A stretch of DNA of 49,865 bases. It comes from Nitrospirota bacterium. GTDB taxonomy: Bacteria; Nitrospirota; Nitrospiria; Nitrospirales; UBA8639. Position 1 is the stretch's first letter; each line of letters starts with the position of its first letter. The stretch lies in NCBI GenBank assembly GCA_011088105.1, contig JAALKI010000020.1, positions 1-49,865 on the forward strand, given 5' to 3'. The translations under genes and the position numbers were made by a program. The notes beneath the pieces are model-generated. The model searched no databases. It was not told where the DNA came from and saw only the letters and a list, made by a program, of their open reading frames with translations. Positions 42,385-49,865 of the stretch are shown here, one piece after another.

Positions 42385-43947
42385 CTAGCACTCCAGAGAA
42401 TAGACGGGCAGGCAAACATGAAAGGTGGCTCCTTTACCTGGTTCACTCTCAACACGGATCGTGCCTTCGTGATCGGAAATAATCCCGTGTACAACAGTGA
42501 GGCCTAGGCCGGTGTTATCGCCGACATCTTTTGTTGTGAAAAATGGGGTGAAGAGTTTAGGCACGTTCTCAGGGGGGATGCCAATGCCAGTGTCCAAAAC
42601 AGACAAAATGACTTGGTCTTGTTCTTTAACGAGCTTGATGCCAAGCGTTCCGCCATGTGGCATAGCCTGCATGGCATTCATCAGAAGGTTTAACAGCACC
42701 TGTTCTATCTGATCTCGATCTGCCAGAACTTGAGAAACGTTTGCGTTCAAGTCAAGTGTGGGGTGGATATCATATTTATGGAGTCGTTCTTTGATTACAT
42801 CAAGCATGTCAAGGATGATAGGGCTCAGGTCGAGGGGGCGGCGTTCCATGGGGCGCCGCCGAGCAAAACTTAAGAGTTGGTTCATAATCTTGGTAATACG
42901 TTCGACTTGAGTAATGATTGTTCCCAATCCCTTTTTTGTTGTTTCTTCCTCTGACTTGCGCATGATGAATTCTGCGCGTCCGAGAATGACATTCATGGGA
43001 GTGCCAATTTCATGAGCCATACCTGATGCTAAGGTGCCAAGTTCTGCAAGCCGTTCAGTTTGCCGAAGTTGTTCTTGTATCTGTTTCACCTCGGTGCTAT
43101 CGATGCCTGTAGCAATGATATATTCCACCGATCCCTGATTATCGACGAGCGTGGTATTGGTCCAGGTAATCAGCCGTCGAGAGCCTGACTTGGTAACCCA
43201 GTAGTGATCGTAGGCGGATGTGCGATGGCCATCGCGAAGTTGTTGGAAAATTTTTTGAGCTGAAGACACTTCCTCTGGGATCAAAAAGAGATCAAAGAGA
43301 CATTGGCCTTTCACTTCATCGAATGTATATTCACTGGTTTCTTCACAAGCCCGATTAAAGTGGAGGATGTGCCCATCGGTATCCAAGACAAGAACCAAGG
43401 CTCCAGCAGTTTCGAGGACTGCAGAGATAAAGTCACGCTCTCGTTGTAAGGCTTCTTCCGCATGTTTTCGTTCACTAATATCCCGCAGAATAACGGTGTG
43501 CAATGTTTGAGAGGCAACCTTGACTTGTGAGATAGAGGCTTCAATCGGAAATTCTTCTCCGGTCACGCGAAGCCCAGAAATAGATCCAAGTCTGCCCATT
43601 CGACGATTGGTGACTTGGGTCTCACGAAAGGATTGAATGTGATAGTGGTGGACGGCTCGAAACCGTTCGGGCAGAAAGCGATCAATTGGGTCCCCGATAC
43701 ACTCATGCGCAGAACAGCCAAACATCGTTTCTGCGGCAGCATTGAACAGCACAATGTGCTGTTGCTCATCGATTGTAATGATGGCATCCATCGCACAATG
43801 GATGATGCTAGCTAACTGTAATTCAATTGCCTGTAATCCTTCTTGGGCTTGTCGATGGATGCGTTCGATCGCACGTAATTCCGTGACTTCACTTTTCAGC
43901 ATCGTGAGCTCTTGAAGAAGTTGCTCGTGTGTCTGTTCTTGAGCCAT
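42385..43947 (-). CDS. PAS-domain sensor histidine kinase
   Basis: 520 aa, soluble. Short N-terminal coiled coil (to about 40), PAS 1 (45-165), PAS 2 (170-290), HisKA with the phosphorylated His312 in ASGMAHEIGTPMN, then HATPase: LLNLLMNAMQAM, LDTGIGIPPE and GLGLTVVHGI. Lacking membrane segments, it senses a cytoplasmic signal. It follows the sigma-54 regulator gene by 21 bases; the pair forms one two-component system. The TAG stop here is a normal end just after the G2 region. Confidence 0.93.
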   Translation of the reverse strand: MAQEQTHEQLLQELTMLKSEVTELRAIERIHRQAQEGLQAIELQLASIIHCAMDAIITIDEQQHIVLFNAAAETMFGCSAHECIGDPIDRFLPERFRAVHHYHIQSFRETQVTNRRMGRLGSISGLRVTGEEFPIEASISQVKVASQTLHTVILRDISERKHAEEALQRERDFISAVLETAGALVLVLDTDGHILHFNRACEETSEYTFDEVKGQCLFDLFLIPEEVSSAQKIFQQLRDGHRTSAYDHYWVTKSGSRRLITWTNTTLVDNQGSVEYIIATGIDSTEVKQIQEQLRQTERLAELGTLASGMAHEIGTPMNVILGRAEFIMRKSEEETTKKGLGTIITQVERITKIMNQLLSFARRRPMERRPLDLSPIILDMLDVIKERLHKYDIHPTLDLNANVSQVLADRDQIEQVLLNLLMNAMQAMPHGGTLGIKLVKEQDQVILSVLDTGIGIPPENVPKLFTPFFTTKDVGDNTGLGLTVVHGIISDHEGTIRVESEPGKGATFHVCLPVYSLEC

Positions 43948-43968
43948 CGTCGTTGTGGTGAAGGGGAG

Positions 43969-45351
43969 TTAGTTTTTTTGTGTATTTTTCAATTCACTTA
44001 ATTTGCGGTACAGCGTTTTTCGGTCAATGCCAAGAATACGAGCTGCCTGATATTTGTTGCCTTCGGTCTTTTCTAGGATTCTAGCAATATAGCGTTGTTC
44101 TAATTTTTCCAAAGGGAGAAAGTGTTCGGCCCCACTCTCGATCGTTTGGCGCTCTCCGCCCATTTCTCGAATGGTGTGAGGCAAATCCTCTACGGTGATT
44201 TGAGTGCCTTGCGTTAATGTGGCTGCTCGTTCAATCACATTTTCCAACTCACGAACATTACCTGGCCATTGGTAGTCCATCAAGAGTCCCAATGCTGTGG
44301 GGCTGATCTCTTTTTCCTTATATCGTTTGAGCAAAGCATCTGCTAATAAAGGAATGTCTTCTTTTCGTTCTCGCAATGGAGGGAGTTGAATCTCAATGAC
44401 ATTCAGTCGGTAGTAGAGATCTTCTCGAAACCGTTTTGCCTTCACTTCTTCAGAGAGATTGACGTTTGTGGCTGCAATCAGGCGGGTGTCTATTGATACC
44501 GCGCGTGTACTTCCGACTCTTCGTATCTCGTGTTCTTGAACGGCTCTGAGCAGTTTTGCTTGAAGCATCATTGGGAGTTCGCTAATTTCATCTAGAAGCA
44601 ATGTGCCTGTTTGAGATTCTTCGAATAATCCCCGTTTGTCTACTTTGGCATCAGTGAAGGCCCCTTTGACATGGCCAAATAATTCGCTTTCTAAGAGCAA
44701 CTCGGGAATAGCTGCACAATTTACTGGAACAAAGGGGTTCTGCCGACGCTCGCTGTTATAATGAATGGCTCTTGCGACGAGTTCTTTGCCGGTGCCACTT
44801 TCTCCGGTGATAAGAATATTACTTTTCGTATTCGCCACACGGCGGATGAGATCAAAAACTTCGCGCATCGGTTTGCTTTTTCCGATGATTTGAGAAAAGG
44901 CAAATTCCCGGGTGACTTGTCGTCGTAAGTCTGCAACCTCACGACGCAACGAGGCCTCTTTCATGGCTTTGTCGACTGTGACCAAAAGCTCATCGGTTTT
45001 GATGGGTTTCGTCAGATAATCGTATGCCCCATGTTTCATGGCTTCAACTGCTGATTCGACGGTGCCAAATGCTGTCATGATAATGACATTGGATTGAGGA
45101 AACTCTTTGACTGCCTGGTTTAAGAGTTCCAAGCCTGCCATCCCTTTCATACGAAGATCTGTGAGGATGACGGAACAGGGTTCATTGGCCAGATGATTCA
45201 ACCCCTCTTGCCCTTCTTGAGCAAGGAGAACCCGATACTGATGGTCCTCTAGGATATCCTGTAATAACGTACGCATGTCAGGATCATCATCGACAATTAA
45301 AACGGGAACATTGTGGTATGGCATGACAAGCCTTGTATGCTGGAAGAACAT
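43969..45351 (-). CDS. Sigma-54-dependent response regulator (NtrC family)
   Basis: 460 aa, or 451 from the Met at residue 10, which better fits the family. Receiver domain with VDDDPD and phospho-Asp65 (ILTDLRM); AAA+ domain with GESGTGKELVARA (Walker A), GAFTDA (sigma-54 contact loop, a common GAFTGA variant) and LLLDEISELP; C-terminal Fis-type helix-turn-helix (NKYQAARILGIDRKTLYRKL). It activates sigma-54 promoters when phosphorylated by the kinase encoded directly downstream. Targets unknown. Confidence 0.94.
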   Translation of the reverse strand: MFFQHTRLVMPYHNVPVLIVDDDPDMRTLLQDILEDHQYRVLLAQEGQEGLNHLANEPCSVILTDLRMKGMAGLELLNQAVKEFPQSNVIIMTAFGTVESAVEAMKHGAYDYLTKPIKTDELLVTVDKAMKEASLRREVADLRRQVTREFAFSQIIGKSKPMREVFDLIRRVANTKSNILITGESGTGKELVARAIHYNSERRQNPFVPVNCAAIPELLLESELFGHVKGAFTDAKVDKRGLFEESQTGTLLLDEISELPMMLQAKLLRAVQEHEIRRVGSTRAVSIDTRLIAATNVNLSEEVKAKRFREDLYYRLNVIEIQLPPLRERKEDIPLLADALLKRYKEKEISPTALGLLMDYQWPGNVRELENVIERAATLTQGTQITVEDLPHTIREMGGERQTIESGAEHFLPLEKLEQRYIARILEKTEGNKYQAARILGIDRKTLYRKLSELKNTQKN

Positions 45352-45656
45352 ATGCTGTCGTGAATTGTCGCTTTTTTGGACAAACCAATTCTAAAAGAGT
45401 GTAGCAAAATGTCTACATGGCATCTACGGGCATAAAAACAGAGGGCAATGGATAGAGAACACATTGCCTAATTTCTCTAAATGGCTTCTTACGATGAGAG
45501 AGGGTATGACTTTTGCTTATCAGTTAGGAAGAGATTGTGTCAGGGAAAAGCTCTCGACGTATAGGCAGAGGAGATAGTCACATGCGCATAGGATAGGAAC
45601 TCTTGGCGCAGATCGCTTCCCAAATTTCTTATGACTCAGCCATTTCGGGGGATTGA
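45352..45656. other. Intergenic region upstream of the regulator gene
   Basis: About 300 bases between the regulator gene and the stress-protein relic. Only short frames, no clear RNA gene or terminator. It should hold the promoter of the two-component operon, but I could not identify hexamers. Confidence 0.35.
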
Positions 45657-45821
45657 AGGCATTACGGTCTAGTCACAGCCTCAGCTGCCTTGGCCTGTGA
45701 TATTGATGTTATGATAATGGGGTTACATGGCCCAAAAGGCGTGATGCGGTTTCTTCTTGAAATGTCTCCCACACAGTTCTACATCAAGCCCCATACGCCG
45801 TGGGTCTTATTCGGTAGTTGA
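45657..45821 (+). pseudogene. C-terminal remnant of a universal stress protein (UspA family)
   Basis: A 54-codon open stretch ends at TGA 45819-45821 and begins just after TGA 45654-45656. It encodes DIDVMIMGLHGPKGVMRFLL followed by ...PHTPWVLFGS, which follows the UspA C-terminal pattern (DxIVMGxHGxxGxxRxLLGS...PVLVV), including the ATP-binding glycines in part. No start codon with a ribosome site and no N-terminal two thirds of the family are present upstream. A decayed gene is the best reading. Confidence 0.45.
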
Positions 45822-45839
45822 TGCTTGCTGATGCCTTGA

Positions 45840-46247
45840 TCAATGAGCAGGGGATGAGGAAAAGGGATACTCTCTCATATTCATTTCTTCATCAATATTG
45901 TGAATGTGTAGGGCTCTTCCCTGGCTATCAAGGTGGGCGCGAATCCAATCTCCCTTATGGGCCGGGCGATCAATAGTCGTATTTTGATCGAACGGAATGC
46001 GATGCTCCGTATTTGTCATATCCTTGATGACATAGGCCGCACCTTCCAAGCGCGTGACCTGACCAGAGATGTGTGGCTTCTCGTCTGGTTTTTGAGAGAG
46101 CGTTTCCTGATAGCCAAGTGTTCCCAAGACGATACCGAGGCCAATGTCCCCTTGTTGGGAATATGAACGGTCAGTGTGTATGACACACCCTGGAAGACTC
46201 AAAGAGAACAAGCCCACTATGCCAACAGCTAACGTGAAAGATTTCAT
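45840..46247 (-). CDS. Lipoprotein of unknown function
   Basis: 135 aa from ATG 46247 (AAGGAG 9 bases upstream), giving a signal MKSFTLAVGIVGLFSLSLPG with Cys21 as the lipid-modified residue; the open frame extends to 46382 but without signal logic. The mature part has a small beta domain: HISGQVTRLEGAAYVIKD, then HRIPFDQNTTIDRP and DWIRAHLDSQGRALHI, resembling OB-like cell-envelope domains seen in other small Nitrospira lipoproteins. Role unknown. Confidence 0.7.
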   Translation of the reverse strand: MKSFTLAVGIVGLFSLSLPGCVIHTDRSYSQQGDIGLGIVLGTLGYQETLSQKPDEKPHISGQVTRLEGAAYVIKDMTNTEHRIPFDQNTTIDRPAHKGDWIRAHLDSQGRALHIHNIDEEMNMREYPFSSSPAH

Positions 46248-46387
46248 GAGGAAACACTCCTTGAGGGTAGGGGGATGATGTTGTGCATTGAAAGATTGCC
46301 AAGAAGCTAGAAAAATCCTATGAGGTTTTCGTATCATCAAATTTCTTCTATTTTGAATGAATACAAGAAAGTAAAGGAACAATGGTT

Positions 46388-47305
46388 ATGAAACAATGGT
46401 TGGTGCTTGTTTGTTTTGTCAATGTGGTCTTGTTCGCTCCCCTAGTTTGGTCGTATGTTGAAGAACCTGTTAAGGATGGAGGCCATATTACAGGACATGT
46501 CAGTTTAATGGGGAATAAACCTATTCCGAAAGCCTTTAATATTGTCACGTTTCCAGATTCCGAATATTGTGGCCGAATTTCGACTGGGACCGGCTGGCGC
46601 TTGTTGGATGAATTTCACGTTGCCCCTGCTGGAGGGTTGCAAGGTGTGGTGGTGATGCTGGAAGGCATTGAAAAAGGAAAGCCGTTTCATGTGCCTGTTC
46701 CAACAATTGAAGCAAAAGATTGCATGTACTCTCCGAATGTGCTGGTTATTCGGGATTTACAGCCGATTCAGGTCGTGAATATGGATCCCATTGTGCATGA
46801 TGTCCAAATCTATGAAATGGCTCCATTTGGTGCGGAGATCATGTTTCATCGACCGCTTCGGATGAATCCGTATCATCAAGTTAAGACCCAATCGCATGAG
46901 CATCGCCCTGGGGAGCCTCTGGTGGACATGATTCATTTCTCAAAAGGCCGCCGTATTTTTTTTCTAGAATGCGGATTCCATGGGTACATGCAAAGCCAGG
47001 GGGTTGCAGTCACAAATCCATATTTTGCCATTACGGATGAGCAAGGAAACTTTACGATTTCTGATATCCCAGAAGGTGTCTATACGCTGGTGGCCTGGCA
47101 CCCTGGAATGGGGGGGATTCTGGATATGCAGGTGGTCGTGCTGGCCGATGAGACCATAACCACAGGGTTTGAGTATCAAGCTTCTGACGTTCGTCAAAGT
47201 CCACATACCACGATGGTCGAAAACCCACATTTTGGACCTGAAGTCCTGGGGATGCTAGGAAAAATTGTCAATATTGTCCCGACACATGAAGTACAGGTTC
47301 CATAA
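46388..47305 (+). CDS. Secreted protein with cupredoxin-like and carboxypeptidase-regulatory-like domains
   Basis: 305 aa from ATG 46388 (AAAGGA 9 bases upstream; the ATG 6 bases earlier is too close). Signal peptide MKQWLVLVCFVNVVLFAPLV. Residues about 30-200 look like a cupredoxin-type fold (NMDPIVHDVQIYEMAP, FFLECGFHGYMQSQG) with His and Cys in copper-site-like places; the C-terminal part, FAITDEQGNFTISDIPEGVY, is a carboxypeptidase regulatory-like beta sandwich. Probably periplasmic; perhaps electron transfer or cell-surface binding. Confidence 0.75.
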   Translation: MKQWLVLVCFVNVVLFAPLVWSYVEEPVKDGGHITGHVSLMGNKPIPKAFNIVTFPDSEYCGRISTGTGWRLLDEFHVAPAGGLQGVVVMLEGIEKGKPFHVPVPTIEAKDCMYSPNVLVIRDLQPIQVVNMDPIVHDVQIYEMAPFGAEIMFHRPLRMNPYHQVKTQSHEHRPGEPLVDMIHFSKGRRIFFLECGFHGYMQSQGVAVTNPYFAITDEQGNFTISDIPEGVYTLVAWHPGMGGILDMQVVVLADETITTGFEYQASDVRQSPHTTMVENPHFGPEVLGMLGKIVNIVPTHEVQVP

Positions 47306-47327
47306 CGGGGTATGAATGAGGGGCGGT

Positions 47328-47909
47328 TTACGCCTTGGGGTTGACGGCCAGGTAGTCATAGATGAATTCAAAAATGAGTTCATCTAATTGATCCAAGATG
47401 GTGTTCGCGCCTCCAACAGTGATGACGCCGTCGTCCCAGGTGACGGCATGGCATTGACTTGAGTCTTGAAGCAATGTCACCAGTTGATGAACCTCAATAT
47501 CCATTCGGCATGCATACCGTTTGCTACCAATAGGAACAGCTGCAATGTTGACATACAAGTAAGGCTCACAGGCCATTTTCGCGGCCTCTTTTTCCTTCAA
47601 TGGTTTGATGCCGGCCATACACAACCGTGACTCAACTCTGGTTTGTAATTCCTTTCGCGTGACAAGCCCCTTCATCTCAGGCCCTAAGTCCTCAATGACG
47701 ACATAAATGCCATGCAGTCTTTTAAGTGAGGTTTTTTTCTCATATGAGGGATGCGTGTGTGAAAAGTTATGTGGGAATGCGAGCCTTCCAGCGACCTCAC
47801 AAATCAGAAAAAAATTGGCAGTAGTGGAGGTTTTCGAACTCCCGGCCTGTGGCTTATGAGAACGAGTTGACATGTAAACTACAGTCAACGATATGAAAAA
47901 CCGTACCAC
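47328..47909 (-). CDS. Conserved secreted-type protein, abnormal 5' end
   Basis: 193 aa open frame. From about residue 66 it matches a widespread uncharacterised family: LHGIYVVIEDLGPEMKGLVT, ELQTRVESRLCMAGIKPL, EPYLYVNIAAVPIG and an end IYDYLAVNPKA. Members normally have a short signal peptide just before LxGVxVxVEDL; here that place is taken by 65 residues of unlike sequence, part of which overlaps a tRNA-like stretch (47819-47880). The 5' end has probably been replaced and the gene may not be functional. The start given is only the limit of the frame. Confidence 0.6.
   Translation of the reverse strand: MVRFFISLTVVYMSTRSHKPQAGSSKTSTTANFFLICEVAGRLAFPHNFSHTHPSYEKKTSLKRLHGIYVVIEDLGPEMKGLVTRKELQTRVESRLCMAGIKPLKEKEAAKMACEPYLYVNIAAVPIGSKRYACRMDIEVHQLVTLLQDSSQCHAVTWDDGVITVGGANTILDQLDELIFEFIYDYLAVNPKA
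47819..47880 (-). other. tRNA-like relic (CAT anticodon-like arm and T-arm)
   Basis: On the minus strand the sequence contains CTCATAAG, then ACAGGCCGGGAGTTCGA, and ends ACTACTGCCA, in the order and spacing of the anticodon loop, T-arm and acceptor 3' end of a tRNA. The T-stem has mismatches, the D-arm is not recognisable and the 5' acceptor strand fits poorly, so it is at best a decayed or partial tRNA gene, such as is left at integration junctions. It overlaps the odd 5' end of the gene at 47328. Confidence 0.25.
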
Positions 47910-48056
47910 ACAAACAACTTGTCATTCAAGGAGATTCGTCGTTTCTCATTGTGTGGTGTTGCATGAGGAGAGGCTGTCAAATCATAACCGTAAAAACCCT
48001 ATTCGTATTTAAAAAAGCAATGTAAATATTAAATTCAGATCGAGTTTGCACAGGTG

Positions 48057-48085
48057 TTGACACTTCTTCATAGGTTATCCATAGT
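48057..48085 (+). promoter_or_regulatory. Candidate sigma-70 promoter of the 5'-nucleotidase gene
   Basis: A perfect TTGACA (48057-48062), 17 bases, then CATAGT (48080-48085), four of six matching the -10 consensus. It lies about 75 bases before the gene start at 48164. Inferred from sequence only. Confidence 0.4.
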
Positions 48086-48163
48086 CATAGAAATGATACC
48101 GATTATTCCAAACATTGATAGAGAGAGAAACAGATCATTGTTTCTTCGTGGTGGACACAAGTG

Positions 48164-49696
48164 ATGCGCATCGTAAAAAGAACCTTCATATGGGCGGCAA
48201 TAACCATTCTAACGGTGGGTTGCAGTGGTGTCCTGAAGAGTGGGCAGGGGAGTGCGGCCGATTCGGTCGTGACATTTACCATTCTTCACCTCAATGACAT
48301 TTATGAAATCGCTCCAGTTGAAAGTGGACAACGCGGCGGGCTTGCTCGAGTTGCCACGATCCTTCATGGTCTCGAAAACGAAAATCCCAACACCGTAGCC
48401 ATTCTGGCTGGCGATTTATTGAGTCCCTCAGCAATTGGGGCGACAAAAATACACGGCAAGCCTATAGCGGGTGCGCATATGGTGGAGGTGCTGAACACAC
48501 TCGGACTCGACTATGTCACATTAGGGAACCACGAGTTTGATGTCGGTGAGGCGGTGCTGGAGCAGCGGATTACCGATAGCCAATTCAAGTGGCTGACCGA
48601 CAATGCGTTTGATGCCCAAGGCAAGCGGTTTTCAGGGACGATGGAGCACGATGTGGTTACCTTCCGCAATCGCCATGGAGCAGCAGTACGAGTGGGGTTG
48701 ATCGGGGTCTGTCTCGACGCGGCCAAGAAGAAATGGGTCAGCTACACCTCTCCGCTCGAGGCGGCGCAGAGGCAGGTCACGAAGCTGAAAGATGACGCGG
48801 ATCTGATTGTCGCCATGACCCATCTGAAAATGAGCCAAGACAAAGAACTCGCTGCGACAGTCCCAGAGCTGGAAATTCTGATGGGTGGACATGAGCATGA
48901 ACATGCCAACGCGGTTTCTGGTAATGATCACACGCCGATTTACAAAGCCGATGCCAATGCCAAGACTGTCTATGTGCATCGATTTCGATATGATACCCAC
49001 GAGCAAACATTGTTGGGAGTCGATTCAAAACTCGTCGTCGTGGATGACTCAATCCCTGAGGATCCAGAGGTTGCCCGGCTGGTCAAGGGTTGGATCGATC
49101 GTGTCTATGCTGCCCTGCGAGCCAAGTCTTTTGAGCCGGAAGAGGTCATCGGCATAGCCAAGGAGACGCTCGATGGTCAAGAGTCGTCAGTTCGCAACCA
49201 TCCAACCAACTTGACAAAGCTCATCGCAGCGTCGTTTGCCGACGCCGCACCGAAAGCCGATGCGGTTATCTATGGATCTGGTTCGATCCGAATTGATGAT
49301 CGAATTATGCCTGGAAACGTGCCGGCCTTTGACGTCCTGCGGATCTTCCCGTTCGGAGGGTATCTGATCCTCGCTGAAATGACGGGCGATCTACCGCAAG
49401 ATACTCTGGAACAAGGGGATAAAAAGGTGGGGTCGGGCGGCTACTTGTTGTATGGGGCCGTGAGCCGTGATGCAACTGGTGCCTGGCTTGTTAAAGGCCA
49501 ACCTCTTATCCGTGAAAAAATCTACAAGGTGTTGTTCGATGACTTCGTGTTCATGGGGGTAAAAAAACGGGTTACCTCTCTTAACCTGAGCACCCAAAGG
49601 GGAATGCTCAAACAGATTCGTCAAACTGCACCGATGCAGGATCTGTTCATTGCCCGTCTTAAACACGACATGAATACCAAAGGCGGTAGTCCTTGA
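48164..49696 (+). CDS. 5'-nucleotidase/metallophosphatase lipoprotein
   Basis: 510 aa from ATG 48164 (GTG one codon earlier possible). Lipobox LTVGCSG. Metallophosphatase domain: HLNDIYEIAP, AGDLLSPSA, TLGNHEFDVGE, AMTHLKMSQD and MGGHEHEH, giving the two-metal site; the C-terminal 5'-nucleotidase domain contains IYGSGSIRIDD and FPFGGYLILAEMTG. Hydrolyses nucleotides or related phosphates in the periplasm. The coding sequence looks GC-richer than its neighbours and stands beside a tRNA-like relic, so transfer is possible. Confidence 0.9.
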   Translation: MRIVKRTFIWAAITILTVGCSGVLKSGQGSAADSVVTFTILHLNDIYEIAPVESGQRGGLARVATILHGLENENPNTVAILAGDLLSPSAIGATKIHGKPIAGAHMVEVLNTLGLDYVTLGNHEFDVGEAVLEQRITDSQFKWLTDNAFDAQGKRFSGTMEHDVVTFRNRHGAAVRVGLIGVCLDAAKKKWVSYTSPLEAAQRQVTKLKDDADLIVAMTHLKMSQDKELAATVPELEILMGGHEHEHANAVSGNDHTPIYKADANAKTVYVHRFRYDTHEQTLLGVDSKLVVVDDSIPEDPEVARLVKGWIDRVYAALRAKSFEPEEVIGIAKETLDGQESSVRNHPTNLTKLIAASFADAAPKADAVIYGSGSIRIDDRIMPGNVPAFDVLRIFPFGGYLILAEMTGDLPQDTLEQGDKKVGSGGYLLYGAVSRDATGAWLVKGQPLIREKIYKVLFDDFVFMGVKKRVTSLNLSTQRGMLKQIRQTAPMQDLFIARLKHDMNTKGGSP

Positions 49697-49865
49697 GAGT
49701 ACTCAGCCTGTGCGAACGCTAGTAGCTTTCAGCTACCGTACAAGAAAGTCGGGAATCGGTATGGTTCTGATCGCTACACATTCATGAATGCTATCTAAAG
49801 TCAATATAGAAAAAGGGGCTATCCTAGATAACTATTTCATATAAGGCTTAACCCACTGTTTTAAT
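49697..49865. other. Non-coding end of the window
   Basis: No gene seen. A small hairpin GTAGCT/AGCTAC (49722-49736, 3-base loop) lies 25 bases after the nucleotidase stop, but without a T-run to make a convincing terminator. Confidence 0.4.

Noticed and set aside
49722-49736. Terminator after the nucleotidase gene
   Set aside because: The stem is only 6 bp and no T-run follows on either strand.
1-49865. Genome-wide reassignment of TAG
   Set aside because: Several clearly complete genes (accB, accC, degP, the kinase, the Mrp gene) end with TAG at family-typical positions, so TAG is a normal stop.

Overview
The window reads as chromosomal DNA of a Nitrospira-like bacterium (phylum Nitrospirota). 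The strongest pointers are a complete bacterial proteasome locus whose tag is UBact (C-terminus RTGE) rather than actinobacterial Pup, a chlorite-dismutase-family heme protein beside it, multihaem cytochrome and molybdenum-cofactor genes, and a palindromic intergenic element of a kind I associate with Nitrospira genomes. Base composition looks moderate (about half GC by eye), which would suit a marine lineage; that placement is inference.

Layout. 1-5.9 kb: an antitoxin-like gene without a visible toxin, a Bax-inhibitor-1 family membrane protein, a small coiled-coil protein, a family 2 glycosyltransferase cut by an in-frame TAG, a ferritin-like diiron protein, a DUF547 lipoprotein, a TfoX-N protein and a zinc alcohol dehydrogenase. 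5.9-10.8 kb: an unrecognised protein, the palindromic element, an orphan double-domain phage tail-tube-like protein, a small secreted protein, a DUF4112 protein and a DUF2779 protein joining a Cas4-like nuclease to a DEDD exonuclease domain. 10.9-17.1 kb: housekeeping genes aroQ-efp-accB-accC-thiE, convergent bioD with an SDR gene, and a secreted protein. 17.1-22.1 kb: putA, whose conserved 5' end is split off by an in-frame TAG, a secreted protein, and a dienelactone-hydrolase-like protein without its nucleophile.

22.2-31.9 kb, minus strand: the centrepiece. Transcription order is ARC/Mpa ATPase, Dop, UBact, PrcB, PrcA, PafA, then a coproheme-decarboxylase-type Cld protein and three uncharacterised genes. 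Stops and starts of UBact, PrcB and PrcA lie within a few bases of each other, so their translation is probably coupled. The ATPase, deamidase/depupylase-type Dop, ligase PafA, tag and 20S core make a complete tagging-degradation pathway.

32.4-40.5 kb, plus strand: degP, tatC, mogA, an NBP35/Mrp-type Fe-S carrier, moeA, mobB, a six-haem NapC/NirT-like cytochrome and an ABC exporter. Molybdenum cofactor synthesis, Tat export, periplasmic quality control and electron transfer are grouped as expected for cells depending on exported molybdoenzymes such as nitrite oxidoreductase; no such enzyme lies in the window. 40.6-49.9 kb: RqcH, a sigma-54 two-component system, a universal-stress-protein relic, a lipoprotein, a secreted cupredoxin-like protein, a conserved gene with an abnormal 5' end overlapping a tRNA-like relic, and a GC-richer 5'-nucleotidase lipoprotein.

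Most notable: the UBact locus and its uncharacterised downstream genes, and two separate TGG-to-TAG type interruptions (glycosyltransferase and putA) at sites where the families normally have Trp, in a genome that otherwise uses TAG as an ordinary stop.
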